Below, piece after piece: positions 1 through 9,634 of a stretch of DNA of 34,166 bases. The stretch is taken from positions 1 to 34,166 of the forward strand of contig JABDAL010000018.1 of NCBI GenBank assembly GCA_013289165.1, given 5' to 3'. The notes under the pieces are model-generated. The model had not been told where the DNA came from and searched no databases. It saw only the letters and a list, made by a program, of their open reading frames with translations. Source of the DNA: Bacteroidota bacterium. GTDB lineage: Bacteria; Bacteroidota; Bacteroidia; JABEUT01. The translations under genes were made by a program, and so were the position numbers. Numbering within the stretch: the stretch's first letter is position 1; each line of letters opens with the position of its first letter.

Positions 1-482
1 GCAATGGCGCCTATTTGCCAGGCTGTGCTGTTCCATGTGGTAGCATTGGGATAATCTTCGCGAGGAATAATTTGCGAAAGGAATGCAAACTGCGCCGGGG
101 CAATAAATGCCCTTGCTATGCCTGTAAAGAATATGATTATATAAATGGGAAGAATACCATACTGATGAAGGAAAGAGTCATTATTCAAGGTAAACAGGTA
201 AAGAACAAAAGTCGAAATATTCATAATGGCAGCCGATACCAATATAATTCGTTTGCGCTGGATAATATCTGCCACATGCCCGGCAAATAAAGCTGTTGAT
301 ATAAATGGAATAGCTTCTGTGAGCCCGATTAAGCCAAACATGAAAGGGTCCTTTGTATATCCCAATATTTGCCAGCCCACAATGACACCCTGCATTTGGG
401 TAGCTATGGTTATTAAAAGGCGGGCAAGTGCGAATAGCCTGAAATCTTTATTTTTTAATGAAATGTAAGGGTCCGGTCGCAC
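1..482 (-). CDS. MFS transporter, N-terminal part (truncated by window start)
   Basis: Not in the ORF track (no stop within the window). Manual minus-strand translation from a GTG at 482 gives MRPDPYISLKNKDFRLFALARLLITIATQMQGVIVGWQILGYTKDPFMFGLIGLTEAIPF..., with MFS-like TM segments and a HVADIIQRKRI loop-type motif. An in-frame TAA lies just upstream of the GTG. Confidence 0.85.
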   Translation of the reverse strand, partial: MRPDPYISLKNKDFRLFALARLLITIATQMQGVIVGWQILGYTKDPFMFGLIGLTEAIPFISTALFAGHVADIIQRKRIILVSAAIMNISTFVLYLFTLNNDSFLHQYGILPIYIIIFFTGIARAFIAPAQFAFLSQIIPREDYPNATTWNSTAWQIGAI

Positions 483-544
483 AATAGGATATCTTCTTTA
501 TTCAGGACAAAAATACAATTGTTGAACTTGCCACCAAGGCACAA

Positions 545-593
545 TTAGTGAAAAACCCCACCCCAAGTAATTTGGAGCGGGGCTTTTCACTAA
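545..593 (-). terminator. Intrinsic terminator-like long hairpin downstream of nrdJ
   Basis: TTAGTGAAAA-a-CCCC ... GGGG-c-TTTTCACTAA: perfect 10-bp outer arms plus a CCCC/GGGG inner stem and a CCAA/TTGG apical stem. Lies 26 bp past the nrdJ stop. Confidence 0.7.
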
Positions 594-618
594 CCAGCAA
601 TCATCATAGCATCATCTA

Positions 619-3177
619 TCAACCACACTTAGTATGTCCGCAACTGGTACATTTTAGGCAGCCTTCTTCGTAAATCAGGGTGGAATCTCCACATTGGGGG
701 CAGATTTTATCCTTACCTTGGGTACCGTTGGGTATATATTTTTTCAATGCTCTTTCTACGCCTGCCTTCCAGGTGTTGATGGATTCATCGTAGAGGCTTA
801 GGTTGCTTATCAGGGTTACCACTTGTGGTATAGGCATTCCATGGCGAAGCACACCTGAAATTAATTTAGCATAGTTCCAAAATTCCTTATCGAATAAGCG
901 GGACAATCCTTGAATAGTAACACTGTAGCCGTCTTTGTCGGAAAATTGGAAGTCATAGCGTTTTTTTTCGTCTGAGCCTTTGCTCTTTATTACGGTTCCT
1001 TTTTGAACCCAGCTCGGAAGGTTAAATACGTCTTCTGCTTTACCGGTAAATATTTCATAAGGTTTGCCATTCAATAAGCCAACTACAGCAATCCATTTTT
1101 CTGTTCCATTGGTAAAACGGATAACATCAGCCTCCAGTTCCGTAGGACGCTTGGGAGCATGGGTTTCCAGGATTTGATTAGCTGTTTTCTGGGGTTTCTC
1201 TTCTGTAGATAGAAGCACCCCGCTCCTGGAGCCGTCGCGGTATACAGTAATTCCTTTTAATCCTTGTTTCCAGGCTTCTACATAAATTTCTCCTACTTTT
1301 TCAACCGGGACATCATTAGGCAGGTTGATAGTAGAACTGATAGAGTGAGTAGTGTATTTTTGAACAAGGGATTGTAACTGAACACGCTTAATCCAGTCAA
1401 TTTCCGGGGCAGTTGAGCCATAGTAAGGGCATTGGGTAATATCCGTATTGCCAGTTACATCCATCCAGGTTTTTACTTTTGGATGGTACACAATAAATTC
1501 CTGCCACTTGTCTCCCATTTTATCTATAAAGTCAACCGTAGCATCTTTATCATTCGGATTTATTTTCCTTCTTCTCTTGTAAGATAATAAGTAAACAGGT
1601 TCCAATCCTGATGATGTTTCGGCGAGAATACTTAAGCTGCCTGTAGGAGCTACCGTGCTGATGGAAATATTTCTTCTGCCATATTTCATCATGCGGGTAT
1701 AAACCTCGGGCAATTCTTTTTGCAGCATTTGAACAAACTCAGAAGTGTTTTCAATCTTTTCATTGAAACCTTCAAAACTGCCGCGCTCAATAGACATATC
1801 TATAGAACTGCTAAATTCAGCTTCACATTTGGTGCGCATAATTTTTTCCACTTCCTCCATGGCTTGGGTCGAATCGAATTGCATATTCAGGGCTGCCATT
1901 GTATCTCCCAGTGCGGTAAATCCAAGTCCTGTCCTTCTGCCTTTTTTCCCCGCTTCATACAAGAGCTTCCAGGTATTCAGCTCAATTTGCTTAATATCGT
2001 AAGGCTCCTTATCGCTTTGTATTTTAGTCAATATTTTTTCAATGGCTTCCAATTCCAGGTCAACCAAATCGTCCATCAGGCGCTGCGATTCATAGGTAAC
2101 CTCATAGAATTTCTTATAGTCGAAAGAAGCTTCTTTCGTAAAAGGCTTGTCAACAAAGTGATACAAGTTCATAGCTATAAGCCTGCAACTGTCGCCACCC
2201 TGCATAGCTATTTCGGAGCATGGATTGGTAGATACGTTTTTAAAACCCGGGTATACCGATGAGGTGGAATACTTATGTTGCCTATCCCAGAAAATAAGGC
2301 CTGGTTCAGCACTTTGGTGGGCGCATTTAATAATGGTGCTCCATAATTCGCGTGCCCGTACGGTTTTGGTAATTTCCGGATTTTCGGACTCAATAGGGAA
2401 ACGGTGAGTATATTCTTTATCTTCCACTACCGCTTCCATAAATTCATCAGATAAGCGCACCGATATGTTAGCGCCAGTTACTTTGCTCAAATCTTGTTTG
2501 ATAGTTACAAATTGCTCTACATCAGGGTGAGCAATATCAATAGTAATCATTAAAGCGCCGCGTCTTCCATTTTGTGCTACTTCACGGGTAGTATTGGAAA
2601 ACCTTTCCATAAAAGAAACAGCACCTGTAGTGGTACCTGCTGCATTATTAACCACACAGCCGGCAGGGCGCAATGTAGAAATATCAATTCCTACGCCGCA
2701 ACGCCTCTTAAAAAGCTGGGTTAATTGCTGGTCAGTATACATTACTCCTCCATATGAGTCATAGATTTCAGGTAATACTACACAGTTGGAGAGGGACGCA
2801 ATAATGTGTTTGTTACCAAGACCAAACATTACGCTACCCTGGGGGATAACATATTTAAAGTCTTTAAAAAGTTCAAATATTTTTTCTTCCGAGAGGAATT
2901 CTCTTTTTTGTCCATAATCAGAGAGATAGGAAAAGGTCCCGTTCATGGCTGTTATTTCAGCATACTCTTTTTCCTTGCGGGCAAATTCATGCGCCATACG
3001 GCGGTGCATATCATCCGGTGTTTTTTCCAGTACGTTCCCGTTCCGGTCACGCAGGGCATATTTATTTACCCAGGTAGATGCTGCCAGTTCATCTCCTCCA
3101 AAATATTTGATGGATGCTTTTTTTACTTCATCTGCATCAACCATGACTTTTGTTTTTGTTAAAGTACTTTGTGTCAT
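619..3177 (-). CDS. nrdJ: Adenosylcobalamin-dependent (class II) ribonucleoside-diphosphate reductase
   Basis: 852 aa; RNR motifs such as NPCSEIAMQGGDSCRLIAMNLY and the STVAPTGSLSILAETSSGLEPVY region; C-terminal zinc-ribbon CPQCGDSTLIYEEGCLKCTSCGHTKCG typical of NrdJ. Confidence 0.93.
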   Translation of the reverse strand: MTQSTLTKTKVMVDADEVKKASIKYFGGDELAASTWVNKYALRDRNGNVLEKTPDDMHRRMAHEFARKEKEYAEITAMNGTFSYLSDYGQKREFLSEEKIFELFKDFKYVIPQGSVMFGLGNKHIIASLSNCVVLPEIYDSYGGVMYTDQQLTQLFKRRCGVGIDISTLRPAGCVVNNAAGTTTGAVSFMERFSNTTREVAQNGRRGALMITIDIAHPDVEQFVTIKQDLSKVTGANISVRLSDEFMEAVVEDKEYTHRFPIESENPEITKTVRARELWSTIIKCAHQSAEPGLIFWDRQHKYSTSSVYPGFKNVSTNPCSEIAMQGGDSCRLIAMNLYHFVDKPFTKEASFDYKKFYEVTYESQRLMDDLVDLELEAIEKILTKIQSDKEPYDIKQIELNTWKLLYEAGKKGRRTGLGFTALGDTMAALNMQFDSTQAMEEVEKIMRTKCEAEFSSSIDMSIERGSFEGFNEKIENTSEFVQMLQKELPEVYTRMMKYGRRNISISTVAPTGSLSILAETSSGLEPVYLLSYKRRRKINPNDKDATVDFIDKMGDKWQEFIVYHPKVKTWMDVTGNTDITQCPYYGSTAPEIDWIKRVQLQSLVQKYTTHSISSTINLPNDVPVEKVGEIYVEAWKQGLKGITVYRDGSRSGVLLSTEEKPQKTANQILETHAPKRPTELEADVIRFTNGTEKWIAVVGLLNGKPYEIFTGKAEDVFNLPSWVQKGTVIKSKGSDEKKRYDFQFSDKDGYSVTIQGLSRLFDKEFWNYAKLISGVLRHGMPIPQVVTLISNLSLYDESINTWKAGVERALKKYIPNGTQGKDKICPQCGDSTLIYEEGCLKCTSCGHTKCG

Positions 3178-3359
3178 ATCGAAAAAAGTTTTGAGGGTGG
3201 ATTTGTAATATTTTTTGTTTTTTTAAACATAATGCAAATCTATGTTCTCCCCTTTTTTTTCGACAGGCACATGCCTTATAGTTTTTAACACGGTTATTAA
3301 CAAATCCCTGAAGACCCTTGCCAATTATAGCTTATAAGAGTTATTAGGATTTTTCAACA

Positions 3360-4580
3360 CTATTGATTGTTCATAATTAGCAGTTCAATATCGTTATAGG
3401 GAATATTATAAGTTTCGCCCAAATATTTGTTTGTCAATATTCCTTTATATAGATATACACCGTTCCTTAAATACATGTCATTCTTTATCAGGTTTTCAAA
3501 CCCTCCCAAGTCACCTGCTTTTTGTAAAACGGGAGTGAAAATATTGCTGAACGCAATCGATGCTGTTCTCGAAACGCGTGATGCAATATTCGGAACACAG
3601 TAATGAGTTACCCCATGTTTTCTGAATACCGGCTCGCTGTGATTAGTTACATGAGAAGTTTCAAAACATCCACCCTGGTCAATGCTTACATCTACAATCA
3701 CAGAACCTACTTTCATATCGCTCACCATTTGCTCTGTAACTACCATAGGCGTTATGCCTTCCTCAGCACGAATGGCTCCAATAGCCACATCGGCAGTTTT
3801 TAAGTGGCGCGAAAGAACACGTGGCCGGATGGTAGATGTAAATATCCTGGTGGCAAGCATTATTTGCAAACGCCTCAATCTTGATATGGAGTTATCAAAT
3901 ATTTTCACGATGGCTCCGCGGCCAATGGCAGCACGGGCTGCAAATTCTCCCACAGTTCCGGCTCCCAATATAACAACCTCTGTAGGTGCTATCCCGGAAA
4001 CGCCACCCATAACAAGTCCAGGGCCATTATGCACATTGCTTAAATATTCTTCGGCAATGGAGATGGATGTGCCTCCCACAATTTCGCTCATAGAACGGAT
4101 TACGGGAAATATACCTGCTACATCGCGCAATGAATCGAATGCAATAGCATTGATTTTTTTCTCCATCAAGTATTTTAGGAAATCTTTGGGCTGCGAGGTA
4201 AGCTGCAATGCCGATATAAGTGTTTGCCCCGGGTGCATTAATTCTATTTCATTTGTAACCGGGGGAGTAACTTTTAAAATGACATCCGCTTTAAATACCT
4301 CATGCGAACTGGGCGTAATCTGGCAACCGGCTTCGCTAAAGTCAGTATCCTCAAAGTGGGCATTTTTGCCTGCATTTGCTTCCACCACCACTTTGTGTCC
4401 ATGATTGATGAGCAATGCAGCATCATCCGGAACAAGCGCAATGCGGTTTTCCTGGTAGGTTAGTTCTTTCGGTATGCCTATGGTAAGGCTTCCTTTTTTA
4501 TGGCCTACTTCCAACATTTCTTCCTGGGTGGCTAATGCTCCCTTGGTTAATGTTCTTAATACGTCTTTGTAAGTACTCAT
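3360..4580 (-). CDS. ald: Alanine dehydrogenase
   Basis: 406 aa; GIPKELTYQENRIALVPDDAALLINHGHKVVVEANAG and the GAGTVGEFAARAAIGRGAIVKIFD Rossmann motif, as in the AlaDH/PNT family. Confidence 0.92.
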   Translation of the reverse strand: MSTYKDVLRTLTKGALATQEEMLEVGHKKGSLTIGIPKELTYQENRIALVPDDAALLINHGHKVVVEANAGKNAHFEDTDFSEAGCQITPSSHEVFKADVILKVTPPVTNEIELMHPGQTLISALQLTSQPKDFLKYLMEKKINAIAFDSLRDVAGIFPVIRSMSEIVGGTSISIAEEYLSNVHNGPGLVMGGVSGIAPTEVVILGAGTVGEFAARAAIGRGAIVKIFDNSISRLRRLQIMLATRIFTSTIRPRVLSRHLKTADVAIGAIRAEEGITPMVVTEQMVSDMKVGSVIVDVSIDQGGCFETSHVTNHSEPVFRKHGVTHYCVPNIASRVSRTASIAFSNIFTPVLQKAGDLGGFENLIKNDMYLRNGVYLYKGILTNKYLGETYNIPYNDIELLIMNNQ

Positions 4581-4666
4581 TTTATCATACGTTTTCAGGG
4601 GTTTTATGGATGCTATTATAGGACGTTTTTATGGGAAGATTGCTTTTCAATTTTGTATTTATTATG

Positions 4667-5101
4667 CTATATTCTTATATCCTTTACCCATAATTCTCTG
4701 CTGCCATTAATTACTTCTATTTTTATTTCTACAGCATCCTGTGGTACTAGTCCTGGTATTTTTTCGGGCCATTCGATAAAACAATAGTTACCCGAATAAA
4801 AATACTCTTCGTAACCTATATCATAAGCCTCCTGTACATCTTTTATACGGTAAAAATCGAAATGATAAACCAAAGAGCCATCAGCACATTCATATTCATT
4901 TACCAATGAAAATGTGGGGCTGCTGATTCCTGAATGGACCCCTAATGCTTTACAAATATACTTAATAAAGGTGGTTTTGCCGCTTCCCAAGGTGCCGGAA
5001 AATATAAACACCCTTTTGTTCTTAAATTCTGCTAATAAAACCTTTGCCGCCTGCTCTAATTCTTCTTCCTTCCTGACAGTACCTAATAATTTCATTGCCA
5101 A
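4667..5101 (-). CDS. tsaE: tRNA threonylcarbamoyladenosine biosynthesis ATPase TsaE
   Basis: 144 aa; P-loop FSGTLGSGKTTFIKYICKALG, then SPTFSLVNEY and HFDFYRI, characteristic of TsaE. Confidence 0.92.
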   Translation of the reverse strand: MAMKLLGTVRKEEELEQAAKVLLAEFKNKRVFIFSGTLGSGKTTFIKYICKALGVHSGISSPTFSLVNEYECADGSLVYHFDFYRIKDVQEAYDIGYEEYFYSGNYCFIEWPEKIPGLVPQDAVEIKIEVINGSRELWVKDIRI

Positions 5102-5104
5102 ATA

Positions 5105-6661
5105 TTATTTTGGCGATAAATGTATAAAAGGTATTATCATCTCTTCTAAAGAAATACCACCATGCTGGAAGGTATTCCGGTAATAACTTACATAGTGGTT
5201 GTAGTTATTAGGGTAGGCAAAAAACTTGTTTTCCTTGATAAAGAGGAATATACTGCTCACATGTTGACGGGGAAGGAAAGCATCGGCCGGGTTCTTCAGC
5301 ATAAATACATCTTTTCCTTGGTAGGTAAGGCTTTTGCCCTGTTTGTAGCGCAGGTTGGTAGTCGTATTTTTATCACCAATAACTTTCGAGGGTTCCCCTA
5401 CCTTTATAGTTCCATGGTCGGTGGTAATAATAAGCTTTCCGCCTATAGCCCTGATATTCTTAATAATATCACGGAGAGGGGAGTGCTGGAACCATGATAC
5501 GGTGAGGGAGCGGTATGCCGCATCATCACTGGCAAGCTCGCGTATTACCTCCATTTCGGTGCGGGCATGCGAAAGGGTGTCTACAAAGTTATATACAATA
5601 GCATTCAGCTTATTGTTGGCAAGGCTGTGTATACTGTCTGCCAGCCTTTTTCCTGCCTCAAAATTGGTAATTTTATTGTAGGAGAACTTGATATCTTTTC
5701 CTGACCGTCTCAATAGTCCGGCAAGGAATTCTTCTTCATGAAGATTCTTGCCTCCCTCATCCTCATCATTTTGCCATTTTCCGGGATACATCTTTTCTAT
5801 TTCCGAGGGCATTAAACCTGCAAAGAGGGAGTTTCGGGCATATTGCGTACAGGTAGGCAATATGGCAAAGTACATTTCTTCTTTGTCAGTGTAAAAGTCT
5901 TCCTCTATAATGGGTTGAAGCAATTTCCACTGGTCATACCGCAGGTTATCAATTACCACCAGGAATACCGGGTGGCTATGCTTTTCCACATCGGGCAATA
6001 CTTTGGTTTTAATTAGTGTATGTGAAAGAACAGGCACATCCTTGCTTCTTCCATTGAACCAGTTTACATAATTCCGTTCAATAAACTTGCTAAATAAGGT
6101 ATTAGCTTCCGATTTCTGCATGGCAAGTATTTCCTTCATGCTCGAATCAACTGACTTTTCCAGTTCCAGTTCCCAAAAGATGAGTTTTTTATACACATCT
6201 TCCCACTCTTTAATACTCAGGTTATCCGACAACATCATGCTGATATTGCGAAAATCTTGTTGGTAATTACTCGTTGTTTTTTCACTGATGAGCCTGTTCT
6301 TATCAATGTTTTTCTTGATGGAAAGCAATATCTGCCCGGGATTAACAGGTTTTATCAGGTAGTCTGAAATTTGCGAGCCTATGGCATTGTCCATAATGGC
6401 TTCTTCCTCGCTCTTGGTTATCATTATAACAGGAACCCGTGGTTTCAGATTCTTTATTTTGGTGAGCGTTTCCAACCCGGAGAGACCCGGCATGTTTTCA
6501 TCCAGAAATACTAAATCGTATCCATCCTTGCTAAACTCGTCCACGGCATCGTTACCATTGGTAACCGTCTTTACATTAAAGCCTTTGTCTTGAAGGTATA
6601 ACAGGTGGGGCTTAAGGAGATCTATCTCATCGTCTGCCCAAAGTATGCTTATTTTATCCAT
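5105..6661 (-). CDS. porX: PorX: response regulator receiver + PglZ (alkaline-phosphatase superfamily) domain, T9SS regulator
   Basis: 518 aa; MDKISILWADDEIDLLKPHLLYLQDKGF...DLVFLDENMPGLSG receiver followed by a PglZ-type domain (FLVVIDNLRYDQW, LPTCTQYARNSLFAGLMP, IITTDHGTIKVGEP). Confidence 0.93.
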   Translation of the reverse strand: MDKISILWADDEIDLLKPHLLYLQDKGFNVKTVTNGNDAVDEFSKDGYDLVFLDENMPGLSGLETLTKIKNLKPRVPVIMITKSEEEAIMDNAIGSQISDYLIKPVNPGQILLSIKKNIDKNRLISEKTTSNYQQDFRNISMMLSDNLSIKEWEDVYKKLIFWELELEKSVDSSMKEILAMQKSEANTLFSKFIERNYVNWFNGRSKDVPVLSHTLIKTKVLPDVEKHSHPVFLVVIDNLRYDQWKLLQPIIEEDFYTDKEEMYFAILPTCTQYARNSLFAGLMPSEIEKMYPGKWQNDEDEGGKNLHEEEFLAGLLRRSGKDIKFSYNKITNFEAGKRLADSIHSLANNKLNAIVYNFVDTLSHARTEMEVIRELASDDAAYRSLTVSWFQHSPLRDIIKNIRAIGGKLIITTDHGTIKVGEPSKVIGDKNTTTNLRYKQGKSLTYQGKDVFMLKNPADAFLPRQHVSSIFLFIKENKFFAYPNNYNHYVSYYRNTFQHGGISLEEMIIPFIHLSPK

Positions 6662-6673
6662 ATATATATAAGT

Positions 6674-6786
6674 AATATTTATTTAATTGTCAGTAAAGAG
6701 TTGCCAGTTGTAAATTATTAAGCCTATGGAAAACCACCGATAACTGACGACTGACAACTTTTACTGAGTAAATTTACTTAATATTT
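6674..6786. repeat. Long imperfect inverted repeat (~45-nt arms) in the porX upstream region
   Basis: AATATTTATTTAATTGTCAGTAAAGAGTTGCCAGTTGTAAATTA (left) against the reverse complement of the right arm AATATTAAGTAAATTTACTCAGTAAAAGTTGTCAGTCGTCAGTTA. Confidence 0.7.
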
Positions 6787-6826
6787 GCTTTGGATGTTAT
6801 AAGATAACTCTCTTTACGAGGATGCA

Positions 6827-6834
6827 CAAATTTA
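6827..6834 (-). promoter_or_regulatory. Possible Bacteroidota -7 element (TAAATTTG) upstream of porX
   Basis: Minus-strand TAAATTTG matches TAnnTTTG; no clear -33 TTG at consensus spacing. Confidence 0.35.
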
Positions 6835-6884
6835 GTTTCATTAAACGAGCTACGGGAGTTTTTGTTGTGAAAAGATGTTAAAGG

Positions 6885-6922
6885 AAATAAAAAAGCCCAA
6901 CCTTCCGGCCGAGCCTTTTTGA
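6885..6922 (-). terminator. Intrinsic terminator of the T9SS cargo gene
   Basis: Minus strand AAAAAGGCTCGGCCGGAAGGTTGGGCTTTTT: GC-rich stem with GGAA loop, T-run, just after the stop at 6940. Confidence 0.75.
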
Positions 6923-6939
6923 AAACACCTACCTATTAA

Positions 6940-7783
6940 CTACTTATTCAGTACGATTTTTCCTTCATTTATAGTAGCCCCGCCTTCTCCCAATGCCTTG
7001 TAGAAGTAAATCCCATTCGGTTGATTGCTTAAGTTTAGCTGGATAAAATGCCCGGAAACATTCTCCGTTTGGACTTTTTCTCCAATAATAGTATAAATAT
7101 CTATGGTTTTAAGCACATTGTTTTCAGAAGCTATTTGAACAATTCCCCTTGTTGGATTTGGGTAAACCGTAATATTTCCTCCCGATGTTTGTAGATCTTC
7201 CATTCCTGCAACATGGTTGCCTGTAACGGTAACATTGTCAATAAAGATACCATTGTCCTGGTTATAGTATCCTCTGAAATCTACATAAACACTGTCTGAG
7301 CCACCCGGAATGGTAAGTGTTGCCGAATCATATTTAGGATTTGCATTTGAGTTTACAGTTTTATAACCGGGTATAGGAAGCGAATGGAGCGAACCATGTT
7401 TACCTATATAATAGAAGACTGCAAGGCTATCATCAAAGCCAAAATAATTACATGCTATATAATAGAACTTTACTTTAGCATTACTATATGTTTTTAGATT
7501 AACCAATGGTGTTACCAGGTCCGTTACGCAGGAAGTTGCTCCCCCATCCCACAGAGCTGCCATATAGTTTCCTTTATAGGCAGAAACGTTACTGTTAAGT
7601 ACACTGCCCGATTGGGCCTCCTCCCATTTATTGGTTCCATTGGTATTGAATGCTCCCCCCCCCTTGCCAGGTACTGGGCATAGTGCCATTCTCCTCAAAG
7701 CCTTCATTGATTAAAACTGTTTGTGCATTTGAAAATGCAATTCCGGCAAATAATATTGCCACTGTGAATAGTCCTTTTTTCAT
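6940..7783 (-). pseudogene. T9SS type A sorting-domain secreted protein, frameshifted at a G9 tract
   Basis: ORF 7628..7861 (real start likely MKKGLFTVAILFAGIAFSNAQ at 7783) and ORF 6940..7707 join at a 9-bp homopolymer (7655..7663). Removing one G gives a continuous 280-aa protein: signal peptide, adhesin-like/choice-of-anchor-type domain, and C-terminal VYPNPTRGIVQI...NGIYFYKALGEGG..NEGKIVLNK sorting domain. Confidence 0.8.
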
Positions 7784-8009
7784 GGTTTTTGATTTGTTTT
7801 TAATTAGGTTTTCTACCTGATTAAAACGAAAAGAATTTATCCGGTGTTGGGATTTTAGCAACTGGCATATTTTTGCAAATAATTTGAAACTGTAATACTT
7901 GTAACTATTTTTGAAATAAGTAGTTATGAGTAAAATATTGAGATATATTTGTAAACTAAAATAGTTAAAGTATTCCTAAAATATAGTTAATGAATACCTA
8001 AAAGGGCTC

Positions 8010-8891
8010 TTAATGCTTGTCTCTTAGCTTTGAAACATCCGGTTGTCCGGCATTCACCCAGGCAGTGTACCAAAAGTTTGACACATCTACAGCTGACGAG
8101 CGGAGTTGTTTTTCCACCATACCGTTCAAAGCCCTATTATAGGCTGCAATATATGCAGGAGTGTATCGTATTTTATTGTTTTTAGACGGCAGGTACTTTT
8201 CGCTTTTAGTAAAGTGGGTTGATACTTCTTTCTCCTTTATCAATACAATAGGGACCAATGAATAGGTCTGTTTTAAAATATTCCAAATTGTAGCAGCGGG
8301 GTCTTTTAAATAAACGGCTCCTCCATTTATATGTTGGTAAGTATCTCCGAAAGCCTCCGATATAGCTGATTCCCAAAGGGCATGTATGCCCTCCTGTCCT
8401 GTCAATTGTCCGTTATAGTTTGCTACCGTATGCAATGGTACATGTGCATCTGCTACGTAGTGGCCTATGTTCGCTGATGCTCTCAAAATAGTGTTTAAAT
8501 CCTTTTTCTTAAAAGCATCGGTTAGTTTATTTTCCCAATAAATTACCTCCCAGGGTAAGGTGCCATATTTGTTCAATGTATCTTCTGAATACCTTTTGGC
8601 AGCGTCTTTCCAGTATTTGGGTAATACATCAAACGGATGGCTGCCGTAGTGGTCAATATTTATAAAGTGATGGGGGCCTTCGGCAGAGTCAATAAATTTC
8701 TTCTTATCAGGATCAACGGCGTGTATAGTGATGTATTCAATATTCCTTTTATAAAACCCTGCAAGTGGAGCGGGAACTCCATATACTGCCATTCGGTTGA
8801 TTTTTTTGTGGGCGTAAAATCCCAATGAGAATGCATTGAGATAAATAATAATACCAGGTAAAATAAGGGCAACTGGGCGTATCCTTCTCAT
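8010..8891 (-). CDS. Zinc-dependent phospholipase C / S1-P1 nuclease-like protein
   Basis: MRRIRPVALILPG...GFYAHKKINRMAVYG...EGPHHFINIDHYG...ANIGHYVADAHVPLHTVANYNGQLTGQEGIHALWES, with His/Asp spacing typical of the PLC/P1 superfamily. The start at 8891 overlaps the upstream stop as ATGA; the track start at 8963 is probably too long. Confidence 0.8.
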   Translation of the reverse strand: MRRIRPVALILPGIIIYLNAFSLGFYAHKKINRMAVYGVPAPLAGFYKRNIEYITIHAVDPDKKKFIDSAEGPHHFINIDHYGSHPFDVLPKYWKDAAKRYSEDTLNKYGTLPWEVIYWENKLTDAFKKKDLNTILRASANIGHYVADAHVPLHTVANYNGQLTGQEGIHALWESAISEAFGDTYQHINGGAVYLKDPAATIWNILKQTYSLVPIVLIKEKEVSTHFTKSEKYLPSKNNKIRYTPAYIAAYNRALNGMVEKQLRSSAVDVSNFWYTAWVNAGQPDVSKLRDKH

Positions 8892-9634
8892 TTGCCTTTG
8901 TGACGCACAATATAATTGCCTTCCAGTATAGGAACTACAGGAGCCAGGTCTGGCGTAAGACAATATTTTACATCTTCCGAAAGGTTCAATTTCTCCAGGC
9001 GCTTGAAGTGTGATGATTTTTCCATAAAGCCCAGGAGATCCTTTTGTGCCAACTCGTACAATGTTTTAGATGCCAACGTTGAATCATAATTTGTTTCAAA
9101 TAAATTTGTTTTATCTAACGTATAGGCAATAGCTCCTGCACAAAGTGTATCTTCCAGGTTGAAAAAATCCTTCCATCCTGCACACAGTAATATAATATTC
9201 TTATGCTGATGAGATAACCACTCACAAAGGATGCTAAGGTTAACAAATGAGCCAATAACAATACGAAAGGCTTTCCTGGCAGCACGAATGGCCTGTGTAC
9301 CATTGGTGGTGGTAAATACAATAATTTTACCTTTTAGTTTGGGGTCCTTATATTCCGATGGGGAATTACCCAAGTCAAATCCTTCCACTCGTTGTGCCTG
9401 CCGTTCCGCCGCACACAAAAACCCTTTCGATTGAAAATTCCGTGCTTCTAATACGGAAGCTACTGGCAAAATTTTTTCTACCCCATTATGTAATGCAGCG
9501 CAAATGGAAGAAGTGGCACGCAAAACATCAATTACAACTATAATGCTGCTTTCATGCGGGTAAAGCGGAAAGGAGTGTGGAGAGAAACACACTTCAATGG
9601 TATGCTTAGTAGTTCCGGCTCCCATTTCCTTCAA
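8888..9634 (-). CDS. comB: 2-phosphosulfolactate phosphatase family (ComB-like)
   Basis: 248 aa; VVIDVLRATSSICAALHNGVEKILPVASVLEAR, CAAERQAQRVEGFDLGNSPSEY, TTTNGTQAIRAARKA: ComB family hallmarks. The annotated start is TTG; ATG at 9625 is an alternative. Confidence 0.85.
   Translation of the reverse strand: MKEMGAGTTKHTIEVCFSPHSFPLYPHESSIIVVIDVLRATSSICAALHNGVEKILPVASVLEARNFQSKGFLCAAERQAQRVEGFDLGNSPSEYKDPKLKGKIIVFTTTNGTQAIRAARKAFRIVIGSFVNLSILCEWLSHQHKNIILLCAGWKDFFNLEDTLCAGAIAYTLDKTNLFETNYDSTLASKTLYELAQKDLLGFMEKSSHFKRLEKLNLSEDVKYCLTPDLAPVVPILEGNYIVRHKGK

Noticed and set aside
15-468. Plus-strand ORFs 15..290 and 226..468
   Set aside because: They are antisense to the minus-strand MFS transporter frame, which gives convincing TM sequence.
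1720-2262. 180-aa plus-strand ORF inside nrdJ
   Set aside because: Antisense shadow of a strongly conserved RNR; the translation resembles no family.
3178-3359. Possible cobalamin riboswitch upstream of the B12-dependent RNR
   Set aside because: I looked for B12-box-like conserved segments by eye and found none; the leader is A/T-rich. An Infernal search with the cobalamin models would settle it.
3682-4404. 240-aa plus-strand ORF opposite ald
   Set aside because: Antisense shadow of alanine dehydrogenase; low-complexity composition.
7944-7951. TATATTTG plus-strand promoter-like motif in the spacer at 7784-8009
   Set aside because: No -33 element at suitable spacing and it would transcribe antisense to the PLC-like gene; likely chance in A/T-rich DNA.
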